Origin: Takakia lepidozioides
Taxonomy: Eukaryota; Streptophyta; Takakiopsida; Takakiales; Takakiaceae
Reading direction: 5' to 3'
NCBI GenBank assembly: GCA_030704615.1
Contig: CM060732.1
Location: forward strand, 10,664,001-10,728,000
Length of the DNA: 64,000 nucleotides
In this document: piece after piece, positions 26,731-37,235 of the stretch
Numbering within the stretch: position 1 is the first letter of the stretch
Layout of the letters: each line of letters opens with the position of its first letter
Notes under the pieces: model-generated
The model's database searches: none
What the model was told of the DNA's origin: nothing
What the model saw: the letters and a program-made list of their open reading frames with translations, nothing else
Translations under genes and position numbers: made by a program

Positions 26731-27189
26731 CTAATGCAAACTCACTTGAGGGAGACCGCACACAATAAAGTTCTCCTTAAAGTCATGCCCAGTTTGATCC
26801 CCAGTTTGGACCTTTAACTCGTGTTTCATCCCCAGTTTGAGTGCAAACCTAAAGTCAGCAAAATCAGGCACGAGTTGATCAAATTGGGCATGAGCATACT
26901 CTTTGACATGATCTCGCAGCTTCCTGCTTGCAGGTCGCTCGTCACCGGGCGTGCAGCTCGGCAAAACCCAAACCGGGTATGAAACTAGTTTGACCCCCAA
27001 TTTTGGTGAGAAAACTAGTTTCATCCCGTGCTTTTTTCCTTTGAGTTTGGTCCCCAGTTTCTTAACTCGTCCCCACTTTTGGCCAAACTCAGGGTACTCG
27101 TCCCCGGTTTTTGGCACTTTAGGAATAACTTTAATAGTTGAGGTTTGATAGCAGATTTGTGGCCATTCTACTTGAGGCATCAGCAACAT
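26731..27189 (-). other. uncertain ORF of about 152 codons in repetitive DNA
   Basis: A minus-strand frame rich in Lys and Gly with repeated LGTKL/LGVKL-type words, produced by recurring CCCCAGTTTGG-like DNA. The repetition suggests degenerate intergenic repeat DNA rather than a gene. No domain recognised. Confidence 0.2.
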
Positions 27190-28033
27190 AAGCGGAAGGA
27201 GGAGGCATCTGAGAGGATTTCAAAGAAGGCAGAGGCTGGAGTAACACTTGTAAAAGTTGAACATGAGAACAGTTACCATTGATGGGGCCCTTTCCAGAAT
27301 ACTGATCCACCTCCTCCCCTTTCAATACACTGCCCACATTGCATCATTGACACAGGATTGCCCCTTCAATCAGGTCATGCATATAATCGAGTGCATCTCT
27401 ACTAGTAAGACGACTGTGAAGATAGATTCATCCACAGTTTTCATTTGCATAATGAAGACAAAAAAAAGAAAAAAAAAACAGGCGAAGTGCTCAGATCAGT
27501 TCTGGGCTTTATGGTCACAATGCAGCCAGCACAAAGCTCCACCCTTAGTAGTTGACTTTTGCTGTTGATGGTAGCAAATTCGCTGTGAGAAAGCTCCCAC
27601 ATTCCTAATCAGTGCATCTATCTTCTTCATTCAGCTGGAATGAATGTATACCATTTCAACCAAACCACTCTTAACTTAACAGGTGTGTGGCCCCATCCTC
27701 CACTTACACTCATCTCCTGGGAATATTGAGATTGTGCATATTCCACACCCCACTTCCATGGTGAACTATTCATGTGAGTTTACAAGCAAGAGAGAGAGAG
27801 AGGCATCAAAAAGGGATAAACAAAGGAAAACTAGTTGTGCTATAAATCCAAATATAATCGGGAGTATCCAGAGTACGAACTTGTTAACAAGGAAACACGT
27901 GAATTTTGTAGCATACTATACCTCTTTTGCATTGACAAATGCACAACATTTCAAACGTATTGTGTGTGAGCACAGGAGACGACCCAATGAGAGTCTGTAT
28001 TGAAACAGAAAAATAAAGGGTGGACTGACTGTG
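27190..28033. other. no supported gene
   Basis: Downstream of eIF3J. A short minus-strand stretch (27131-27337) has Ser/Pro/Leu composition reminiscent of copia gag tails but carries no decisive motif. The rest is probably UTR and spacer. Confidence 0.35.
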
Positions 28034-29997
28034 TTACATAAAATCAAACTCATCTATGTCATCGTAAGTTCCAGGAGCAAAACTATCATCATCCGGTTTG
28101 TCCACATGGAGCTGCTTCTTCTTTGGGCCTGTGAATCACACAACACCAATTCCAAATTACAACCATGTGAGCCCATCAACTCTAGGACCTAGCAGATTTG
28201 ATACACGCAAAAAATCAGGTCTCTATCCTTGGAGATAGCACTGCAACTGGCCTACCTGACTTTTTCTTCCCTGCAGTCGCATCCTTCTCAGCTTTCAACT
28301 TCTCATTGGCAGTAACAGTCATACTGGATGCCAATTCTTTTGCATCAGCCGCCTTCAGTGATGCAACTGAATGTCGCATCAAAGCCCTGAGCAGTGTCAT
28401 ATAATGGAAGCTTTTCTGCAACCAAGGAGAAGCCCTAGGGAATGAATTAGTTATGAAATCCACAGGTCACAGTAAGTTCTCAGCTCCTGGTTGCCCTGAC
28501 ATAACTGGTAGGAATTTGGTTAATCTAACTTGACTTTGAAAGAGGAGTACATTCATCATTACTGCTTAAAAGCCATAAGGTACAGCTAGAGCAACCCGCC
28601 ATGCTACCATCATTCGTCGCCATGCCCCACACGCCACTGATGGTTGCAGCGCGCAGGTCACAGCACAAAATGAACATTGATAGAATGTACTCACTAGACG
28701 TTGTTTGCCGTAGCCTTGAGGCCATTGACCCCGCGCCCAGTTTGAGCGGAACACAAAGGGACAGAACCTACCTCTGTCAGGGGTTGACGTCAGTAGTAAG
28801 GCTTACCTTGATAAAGAACATCGATCCGGGTTTTCCAGATATCCTCTAGAAATCCCTTCACACAAGCATCAATCTGCTGTGTGTGGTTTGCCCAATAACT
28901 AGGCCCCAGAAGGGCCTGAATGAACATTGATAGAATGTACTCATAAGTCGTTGTTTGCCGTAGCCTTGTGGCCATTGACCCCGCGCCCAGTCTGAGCGGA
29001 GCATAAAGGGACAGAACCTACCTCAGTCCGGGGCTGACGTCGGCAGTAAGACTTACATTGATAAAGGACATTGATTCGGGTTTTCCAGATATCCTCTAGA
29101 AATCCCTTCACACAAGCATCAATCTGCTGTGTGTGGTTTCCTCAGTAACTAGGCCCCAGAAGGGCCTGGGCTTTTGGCTCAGCCTCGAGACTTTCAAAGT
29201 TGGTAAACATAGATAAAAATGAACATTGATGGAGTAAGGTATTATGATTGCAAAGCTAAATAGCTGGTCTTGTGAGGATTGGAGACAGACTGACCTCAAA
29301 AGGTCTGATTTTTACAGCAAGTAGCTCAGCATATTCTAAAAACTCCTCTTCAGATTTGGGGATGAAGTCATCCAAACTGCGGACACCATCAGTCTTCTGC
29401 CCACCAAACAACTCTCTGGTAGATTGATAATCTGCCTCCTCCACCAACCTGTCACATTACAGCATTGTCCTTCTTAGATCCCACCCGCTATGTTGATTAA
29501 ACTAAGAGTCAATTCAGGACTTGTTACTAAAGCCGCATTTTGGCAAGCAAGATCTGACTGCCCCTTTATGTCTCACTAACCAAACTCGCCACTTTCTGAG
29601 AACTATTTGTAATGACCAGTGAGGTCAACAAACACACAAGAAGAGCGCACCTTTGTTGTCGAAGCTTCTCAGCCACAGGATCTGCAAGCCTGTCATCTTG
29701 AACAGCTACCTTCTTCCCTCTGGTGTCCACTGCCTTCTTCTTCTCTGCCTTGGGCTTTGTTGGTGCTGCCGCCTGAGCCCCATCAAAACACAAATGATCA
29801 GTCTCCCGCACATACATACCAAAGTCCTCACAGTCGAAAAATCAGAGGGCATCATTGAAAAACTTGGGGCCCTGACCTTCTCATCACAAACAGACCACAT
29901 GATTCGAGCCAGAAGAGGTAAAACAGCGAGAAAAATACCATCATCCACGACCAGGCAACAAACCCCAAACAGTGGACAAGAGTTATAGAACGTTATG

Positions 29998-30035
<38 letters not shown>

Positions 30036-33000
30036 GGTCTACCCACTCTTCAAACTGGCAAGGGCAAAGCTCTGGGGCTCACTAAATTTTCCACTGCAGA
30101 GGGGTCAACTCTGAGGTTAAGAAAACCATGCTTTGTCGCGTTATTAGACCTGCCTTGGAGTACGGATCTGCTATATGGGTTGATAACTCCAACCAGGCTA
30201 AGTCTCTAGAATCCATTCAAGTGGGGGTGCTTAAGGAGTGTAAGTCAGCATGCTCCAAAACAGCCAATGTGGCTGTTCGGGGTGAGTTTGGCATTCCGTC
30301 CTTAAGCTCCCAACGAGATGAATTCAAGGTCAGATGGTGGGGTCAGCTGCAACATATGCCCAACACCAGATATCCTAAGTTAATCGACTCTATATCTTGG
30401 CAACAGGACCGCCCTGTCAAACAGGCTAAGTCCTGGCAGAAGAGAGTAGAAGAGATCCTCAAGGACCTGGACCTGGATCCGCAAGTCTTGACCCTGCTGG
30501 ATAAATCTGACTTAGAGGCTGTAGTGTCCTCAGCCATGTCTGTTGCCATGAGATTGTCTGATGAAAATGAAGTTAGGCAGAAAACTTCCCTGAACTTGTT
30601 TCCAGTCTGTGACATGGGGGAGGACATCTTGGATGACCTCAAGGGTCTACCCGCTCTCGGCACTAGACTGAAATTTAAACTCAGGGCAGGAAGCCTACCT
30701 TTGAACAGCAAACAGAAGCAGAGAGGAAAGGGAGAGTGCAATTGCCCGTTGTGTGGGCAATCTGAAGACAGTATTCATTTTCTGATACACTGTCCGGGGT
30801 TCTCTCACCAAAGAGACGCTCTCTTCAAATCTATTACGGGTATTGTGCCTGTACCCCTGTTTACCAACTTTGAAAGTCTCGAGGCTGAGCCAAAAGCCCA
30901 GGCCCTCCTGAGCCCTAGCTTTTGGGCAAATCACACACAGCAGATTGATGCTTGTGTGAAGGGATTTCTAGAGGATATCTGGAAAACCCGGATTAATTCT
31001 ATATATGGAGGTAAGTCTTACTACCAACATCAGCCCCTGACAGAGGTAGGTTCTGTCCCTTTTGTTCCCGCTCAAACTGGGCGCGGGGTCAATGGCCACA
31101 AGGCTACGGCAAACAACGTCTTATGAGTACAATCTCTCGCTCTCCCTCTCCCTCTCCCTCTCTCTCTTTCTCTCTCTCTCTCAAGGGTCTACCCACTCTC
31201 GGCACTAGACTGAAATTTAAACTCAGGGCAGGAAGCCTACCTTTGAACAGCAAACAGAAGCAGAGAGGAAAGGGAGAGTGCAATTGCCCGCTGTGTGGGC
31301 AATCTGAAGACAGTATTCACTTTCTGATACACTGTCCGGGGTTCTCTCACCAAAGAGACGCTCTCTTCAATTCTATCAAGGGAATTGTGCCTGTACCCCT
31401 GTTTAACAACTTTGAAAGTCTCGAGGCTGAGCCAAAAGCCCAGGCCCTCCTGAGGCCTAGTTTTTGGGCAAATCACACACAGCAGATTGATGCTTGTGTG
31501 AAGGGATTTCTAGAGGATATCTGGAAAACCCGGATTAATTCTATATATGATGGTAAGTCACACTACCAACGTCAGCCCCTGACAGAGGTAGGTTCTGTCC
31601 CTTTTGTTCCCACTCAAACTGGGCGCGGGGTCAATGGCCACAAGGCTACGGCAAACAATGTCTTATGAGTACAATCTCTCTCTCTCTCTGCCCAAAGACT
31701 GTCCGAAGAAAATGAAGTTAGGCATAAAACTTCCCTGAACTTGTTCCCAGTCTGTGACATGGGCGAGTACCTTAAGGATGATCTCAAGGCCTACCTACCC
31801 TCGGAACAAAACTGAGTTTTAAACTCAGGGCGGGAAGCCTACCTCTGAAGAATAAACAGATGCAGAAAGGAAGAGGAGATTGTAATTAACCGATTTGCGG
31901 GCAATATCCATTTTCTGATACATTGTCCGGGATATTCTCACAATCAGAACATTGTCCCTGCACCTCTGTTCACCGGCTTTCAAAATCTTGGGGCTGAGCT
32001 CAAAGCTCCAAGTTGGGGTCTAAGTGCTGGGCAGCTTACACACAGCAAGTTGATGCTTGTGGGAAGGGCTTTCTAGAGGATATCTGGAAAACCCGAACTA
32101 GTTGTCTCTATCAAGGTAAGTCGCACTACCAGAGTGAGCCCCTCACAAAGGTAGTATCTGTTCCCTTTTGTTCCCACCCAAACTGGGCGCGGGGTCTATG
32201 GCCACAAGGCTACAGCAACAACGTCTTATAAGTACATCCTCTCATCACAGGGCAGGGCAGGTAGAAGAGATTTTCAAGTACCTGAATATTAGGTGGGAAG
32301 AACTGACCCAGCTAGACAAAACTGACTTGGAGGCTGAAGTGTCTAAGGCCATGTTGAAAGCATGAAGAATGTCCAAACAAAACGACGTTAGGCATAAAAC
32401 TTCCCTGAACTTATCCTGCACCTCTATTCCCCAACTTCCAAAATCTCAAGGCTGAGCCCTAAGCCCTGGCCCTATTGGGGTCTAATTGCTGGGCAGTTCA
32501 GCTGCTTGTGTGAAGGGATTTCTGAAGGATATCTAGAAGGCCAGAACCAATTATGTTTATACCAAGGTAAGTTACACTACTGGAGTGAGCCCCTGACAAA
32601 GGTAGTGTCTGTTCCCTCTTGTTCAGCCCAAACTGGGCCCGGGTTCTATGGCCATAAGGCTACGGCAAACAACATCTCATGAGTGTATCCTCTCATCTTC
32701 GACCAACATGAAGTCTGTTGATGAGGCTCTGTCTCATGTTCTTTAAGTACTTTCCAGACTTATGCTGGTTGTGCGTGGCACCATCAAGCTGAGTCAGCAT
32801 ATTGGATTTTAAGATAGCACATGTGGGAACTATTCGTTCCAAAATGGAGCTTGCCACCACTACATTTTCTCCTCATCCTCCTCTATAATCTCCCCCCTCT
32901 TTTCCTGTTCTCATCCACGAGCGTGGGTTCAAAACTACAAGGTTGTGTAACAAGCACATACAACTCAAAGTGACAGTCAACTTCAGCTTCAACTAATTTC

Positions 33001-33808
33001 TCATGGATGGATGCTGTGACCGACACGCCGATAAGATGTTTCTTATCTTTCTTATCGTGACATCCCACGGTAGTAAGCCAGCTGCCAGGCAGCAACATCA
33101 TGAAATGCACCAACACGAGCTGCTCGTGGAGTCTACGCACCCTATCATTCCTACACTCACTACAGACAGTAAGAATGAGAACATGAAGCTTGAAAAGATG
33201 TGTACCGGTTTAGAAACGTCCTCATCATCCCAGGACTGCTTCACATCTTCCTCGGCAACATCTTCATCTTCATCATCCCATTGACTCTTTGGTTGCTCCT
33301 TTACAACCACGGGAGGAGCTGGCACAAAATCCTCCGACTCTGTAGACACATCCCGTCACAACTTTGAGTGATGAATGAAGATAGGGTTCACTAGGAAACC
33401 CTAAAGTGGCTTCAACTTCTAGAGAAAACTATAGAACCATGTCTTTGTTCGGTAAGAGTGCACCACACGGCCACAGTCCGTTAGCTGCAAGGGCATGCAA
33501 AAACAAACCTTGCCATAATCAATTCAATTCTACAGAACACGACGGTCTCTCTATATACAGAATATGATGGTGACTCCCTACACAGGACGAATGAGCAGAG
33601 CACCACCAACTCTTAACCATTGCTTACAGACGTGCTTAAACAAACAAAGAAAACCCTCATGGAACTGCGCCCCTGAGATTAGCGCTCTCGAGGCATGAGG
33701 CTACAACCGCACAAGAGGAAAGCTGTGGTGTATGTCAGAAAGAGAAAAAAAAAACAATAATGAAACCAAAAGAGGTTAGCAGGATAAGGACCCACCCCAG
33801 TCATCCAT
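28034..33808 (-). CDS. EIF3J: eukaryotic translation initiation factor 3 subunit J (eIF3j/HCR1)
   Basis: eIF3j binds the 40S decoding centre and helps in start-codon scanning and subunit recycling. Six exons: 33796-33808, 33206-33339, 29651-29772, 29295-29448, 28256-28415, 28034-28128. All junctions are GT-AG, every phase closes and the total is 678 nt (225 aa). The first coding exon is only 13 nt (ATG GAT GAC TGG G). Its join recreates the acidic N-terminus MDDWESEDFVPAPP, followed by WDDEDEDVAEEDV and SWDDEDV. The Lys-rich middle (KPKAEKKKAV, DPVAEKLRQQR) leads to the helical core (STRELFGG, FLEYAELLAVKIRPFE, TLLRALMRHSVASLKAADAK). The end is YDDIDEFDFM, the typical C-terminus. Two introns carry LINE insertions, one of them over 3.4 kb. 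Confidence 0.95.
28540..29240 (-). mobile_element. chained 3' fragments of a LINE in an eIF3J intron
   Basis: At least two copies of about 235 bp (28680-28900 and 28921-29150), plus further pieces, read on - as the LINE C-terminus (WANHTQQIDACVKGF, EDIWKTR). Each ends RLRQTT.EYILSMF, after which the next truncated copy begins. They lie in the same orientation as the host gene. Confidence 0.75.
30001..30032. repeat. (TC)n microsatellite abutting a LINE 5' break
   Basis: A run of CT dinucleotides directly precedes TCAAGGGTCTACCCACTC, the point where LINE sequence begins. Similar TC-rich runs at 31133-31183 and 31674-31690 separate the following LINE copies. Confidence 0.85.
30033..31128 (+). 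pseudogene. LINE (non-LTR retrotransposon) 3' part, copy 1
   Basis: An open frame of 332 codons from 30128 covers the region after the RT core (RPALEYGSAIWVDNSNQAK) and a CCHC-like zinc finger (CPLCGQSEDSIHFLIHC). It ends shortly before the TC run at 31133. The endonuclease and RT catalytic core are absent, so it is 5'-truncated. It lies in antisense orientation within eIF3J intron 2 (between its second and third exons). Confidence 0.85.
31183..31668 (+). pseudogene. LINE 3' part, copy 2
   Basis: Starts at the same word (TCAAGGGTCTACCCACTC) and runs nearly base for base with the end of copy 1 (from about 30640), including the zinc finger, to the same 3' end (ANNVL, stop). It is joined to copy 1 by a TC-rich run. 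Confidence 0.85.
31690..32690 (+). pseudogene. older, diverged LINE copies 3 and 4
   Basis: Two more truncated copies (about 31690-32235 and 32240-32690) repeat the same landmarks (KTSLNL, DACGKGFLEDIWKTR, a 3' end near ACGGCAAACAAC) but carry indels and stops. They are older than copies 1 and 2. Confidence 0.7.
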
Positions 33809-34129
33809 AGTGCCTGAGCTGAAAACCCGTTCAAATAAAGGTAGAAGCAAATGGAAAAGCTTCCCAAAGTCTCAGAATTTCCTTGGTCCGGAACAACCAC
33901 CGCCTGCCCTCTCCAGCTTGTCGAAAATTCCCAGCTACTGTTCCGAATGCCCAGTGCAGACAACACAGAACAGCAGAGCAATTGCAGAATAGAGCAACAC
34001 TAAATCTTGTGCTATGAGGAAACCTAGAGAAAGATTGCAGACTAGGTCTGCGTGGGGACGAAGGCATAGTGGGCGGTAGCGGCAGCCCGAAAAAGTCATT
34101 CTTCGATTAGGTCAAGGGGTACAACCACA

Positions 34130-34310
34130 ATTATTGAGGCAATAGTATTACCTTCATGACGGTACTACTATAAACCCTTCCTCCTTCAAGTGGGAATGAC
34201 ATATATTACCTTTATAACGGTAAGCTACGTGGTGAGTGGAAGTGTTCTTCTATCCTCGACTCACCTTCAAGGACGAACTAAGTAAATTACCTCCATAGAG
34301 GTAAATTGTT
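34130..34310. repeat. three small spaced hairpins, TTACC...GGTAA
   Basis: ATTACCTTCATGACGGTACT, ATTACCTTTATAACGGTAAG and ATTACCTCCATAGAGGTAAA lie about 65-85 bp apart. Each can fold on a TTACC/GGTAA stem (the first with one mismatch) with an 8-nt loop. The repeated spacing suggests a decayed tandem repeat about 0.3 kb upstream of eIF3J. Confidence 0.5.
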
Positions 34311-34433
34311 TCTCGTTGCACTTATGTGGGTCAGTGGTTACATTGCATTCAATCAATCCCTTCGCACATAATAGCTTATTAAACTCGTCTAAATGAATGG
34401 AATAAATCTCGAGAGCTGCTCTCAAGTCCAACA

Positions 34434-35210
34434 ATGATAAACTTTATTTTTCATAGTGGCATTTGTGGACCGATGCCCCTTTCTTCTTTTGGCAAATCTC
34501 GATACTATATCCTTTTCAAGGATGATCACTATGGTTACCGCTTCATCTTCTTTGCTCAACACAAATCAGAGACTTTTTCTTGTTGTAAGAAAGTAGTACA
34601 CCACACCTTCAGAGATATAGGAAACAAAGTCCTTACCATACGGACTGACCAAAGAGGTGAATATATGAGTCAAGATTTATGCACTTTTATGAACAAGAAG
34701 GCATCATCCACGAATACACTGCAACGTACAGCCCAGAGCAAAATGCTATCTCTGGAAGGGATAACTGCACAATTGTTGAAGCAGCTCGGAGCATGCTTCA
34801 CTCAGCCTCACTTCTAATCCGTTTTCGGCCAAAGCAATTGCTTCTACAATACATGTATTCAACAGAACTGACACTAGAACACTCCCAGGAAAAACGCCTT
34901 ATGAGGCTTGGTTTGGCATCAAAGCATCAGTGGCTCATATTCGAGTGTTTGGCTGTATAGCATTTGCACATATCATGCTCGCTTGTTTTAGGATTTTCCT
35001 CCTATTCAGGTACAACCAGCATCCGTTCAAGTGACACATACTCCTCCAGCAAATCCAATGCATACTGTACTTGCTCATATGGTTCCTGCAACACCAATTG
35101 TGACAACTGACACATCTGATGCAGACACATTTGATCATGTTGCATCACCAACAACGATCCCTCCTCGTTCTAGAGTGCCCCCCATTAGATTTGGAAACTA
35201 GATATATCCA
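34434..35210 (+). pseudogene. Ty1/copia integrase fragment
   Basis: The first part reads as integrase core (DICGPM-like start, TIRTDQRGEYMSQDL). It shifts frame at about 34695 to EYTATYSPEQNAISGRDNC and again to KTPYEAWFGIKASVAHIRVFGC. A Pro/Thr-rich linker follows. RT is absent. Confidence 0.8.
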
Positions 35211-35740
35211 CCTAATCGGAGTATTTATGTTTGCACAGCAACTGTCACTGCACTTCCATTAAGTGTCTAGGGTGGCCTGTGCCGTTGGTCCAAGTGTCCA
35301 ATGTCATTTAGGTCATCTAAGTCTAATCATTTTTTTCCACAGAGCCTACGATCAGATTTGAACCGGAGACCTTTCCCTTCATATCTCTCCCGTCGAGGCT
35401 CCAACCAATGCCCACTTTGCCATTTTTGCTATTTTTTGTGAATTTCCAGCGACCAAAAGTACTTGGAATTCCGTACCTCCCACACCGCAGGTCCAAAAAT
35501 CGTGAGACCAAGCCCGTGCACCCCTCCTCGTCAAGGGCTTTCCAACGGTACCAAGCACCCATGTTGGGGCCCCGCGGTTCGGGACATCTCAACGTGACAA
35601 AACAAAACAAAACAAACAAACAAATCGTCTCGATTCATATATTGATCTTTTATCTGATGAAACATCATCAAGAGAGGAAGAATCAGCCTCATACTACACT
35701 AAAAAATAGACCAAAAATTGATTATCTTAATTATTAATTA
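35211..35740. other. non-coding repeat-derived DNA
   Basis: No gene supported. One minus-strand frame (35323-35619) is open for 98 codons without recognisable motifs. An AAAAC-repeat run lies at 35600-35623. Confidence 0.35.
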
Positions 35741-35978
35741 TATTTTTGAGTTGAGCATAGCAAACAAATAAAATTATATATCCTTTATTTACCCGGCGGA
35801 TATATAAAGGGTAAATCATTTATCCTTACCCGGTCAAAAATATTGGCCTTTATCCTTTACCTGTAGGATAAATAAATGGACATATAATAATTTACCCTTA
35901 TCCGAAGGATAAATATCCTCTGATTTCTATTTATCCTTACCCGGAGGATAAGCAAAAATCTATTTACCCGCACAACAC
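35741..35978. mobile_element. second hAT-like right terminus
   Basis: AT-rich DNA with at least six GGATAA/TTATCC words, several next to TACCCGG, ends CCCGCACAACACTG. This resembles the CCCGCCCAACACT end at 18.17 kb. The matching left end (expected CAGTGTTGTGCGGG) is not in the window. Confidence 0.5.
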
Positions 35979-35984
35979 TGGTTC

Positions 35985-36240
35985 TGACGCCCTGGGGGTC
36001 GGTGTGCACCAGCGACGGACAAGGATGTGGGGCAAGGGAGCGTCCCCCAAGGGGTTGGTGTTACAAAGCGACGTTTTCAACGGCCGGGGCCAAAACATTC
36101 AGCGACCCCCAGGGGTCGGTGCTTACAAACGACGGGCAGGGCCTGCTTGGTTTAACCCTAAACCGACCCCGGGAGGTCGGTTTTTCCAGGCGACGGGAAG
36201 GGGCATGCCTGGGTGAACCCTAAAGCGACCCCCAGGGGGC
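35985..36240. repeat. ~60-bp repeats centred on CGACCCC..GGGGTCGG palindromes
   Basis: Five units begin near 35990, 36046, 36104, 36163 and 36224. Each has a C-run/G-run palindrome around a CGACCC/GGGTCGG core, then a CGACGG-type word about 20 bp later. The spacing of 56-61 bp is regular. Confidence 0.65.
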
Positions 36241-36740
36241 GCCCCTCAAATGAGGTTTTCATTTTGTTTTATTTATTTGCTTTATCTTACCCCCGCGCAT
36301 TGGGTCGGGCCTTTTAAATAGTAGTACCTTTCTTGGGGCCCAGAAGCTTCCTAGAGCCTCTTTGTAGGTGTAACCTATATGTCCACAACAAAGCAAGCCG
36401 AGAGACACCGCGAATTAGACGACAAGCAACTGCTACTAGAAATAATCAAAAAAACATAACGAGGTCAAAGCCTCTTATCCTGTACATGCACTATGTAATA
36501 TATGCGTCTTCTATAGTACTAGATACCCCAACGACGTTACGGCATGAGCCTCGCATGTGAGCGTGTGAGCGTACACTCACGCAATGGTGACGTGGCGTGG
36601 TGCTGACGTGGTGTGAGCACACCCAAGGTCGTGCCACGGCACCACAAAGATAGTGGGCCTATAACCGTGGATCCATTAAAGGCAAGATTTATTCATCTGA
36701 AGGTAAGATGGGTTTAGGGTTTAGGATGTCCGCAGATATC
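36241..36740. other. no supported gene
   Basis: Short frames only. It includes a CGTGAGCG/CACTCACG-rich stretch (36555-36640) and CCACGGTTATAGG on the - strand, a word also seen at about 55108. Confidence 0.35.
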
Positions 36741-37015
36741 AACCTCGTGTTAACACAAGCATGATTTCCAGTTCTAGGAAATGAACCTTGTGTTAACACG
36801 AGGTTGAATCCGCGAACTTTAAATCAATCGTGTGTTAACACGAGGTTGATTTCCGAGAACTTGAAATCATGTTTGTGTTAACACGAGGTTGCAGATTTCA
36901 GAGAACTTGAAATCATGCTTGTGTTAACACGAGGTTGATTTCCAAGAACTTGAAATCATGCTTGTGTTAACACGAGGTTGATTTCCGACAGCTTGAAATC
37001 AACCTTGTGTTTGAA
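36741..37015. repeat. ~45-bp minisatellite with CTCGTGTTAACACGAG-type palindromes
   Basis: Six units share TTGTGTTAACACGAGGTTGA followed by a variable TTTCCGAGAACTTGAAATCA segment. The first unit is inverted relative to the rest. Each carries a palindrome centred on GTTAAC. Confidence 0.8.
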
Positions 37016-37235
37016 TGTGACTTGATGTGTTCGCAAATGAACAAATGAGTTTGAAGAGCAAATGCAACAAATGGCAGATGCACGCACAACACGATAGATG
37101 ACGTGACATACACCGATAGACATACGACTTCAACATTTTTTTATTTTTTTATTTTTTTTGAAAAAATGATGCTTTCATTTCTCAAATCAAGACAAAACTG
37201 ATGTTGAAAGCCAAAGGATGAGCCAAGCCTTAGCA

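Noticed and set aside
35323-35619. Minus-strand 98-codon frame with Trp/Gly motifs
   Set aside because: No family resemblance, no splice context, and embedded in repeat-derived DNA.
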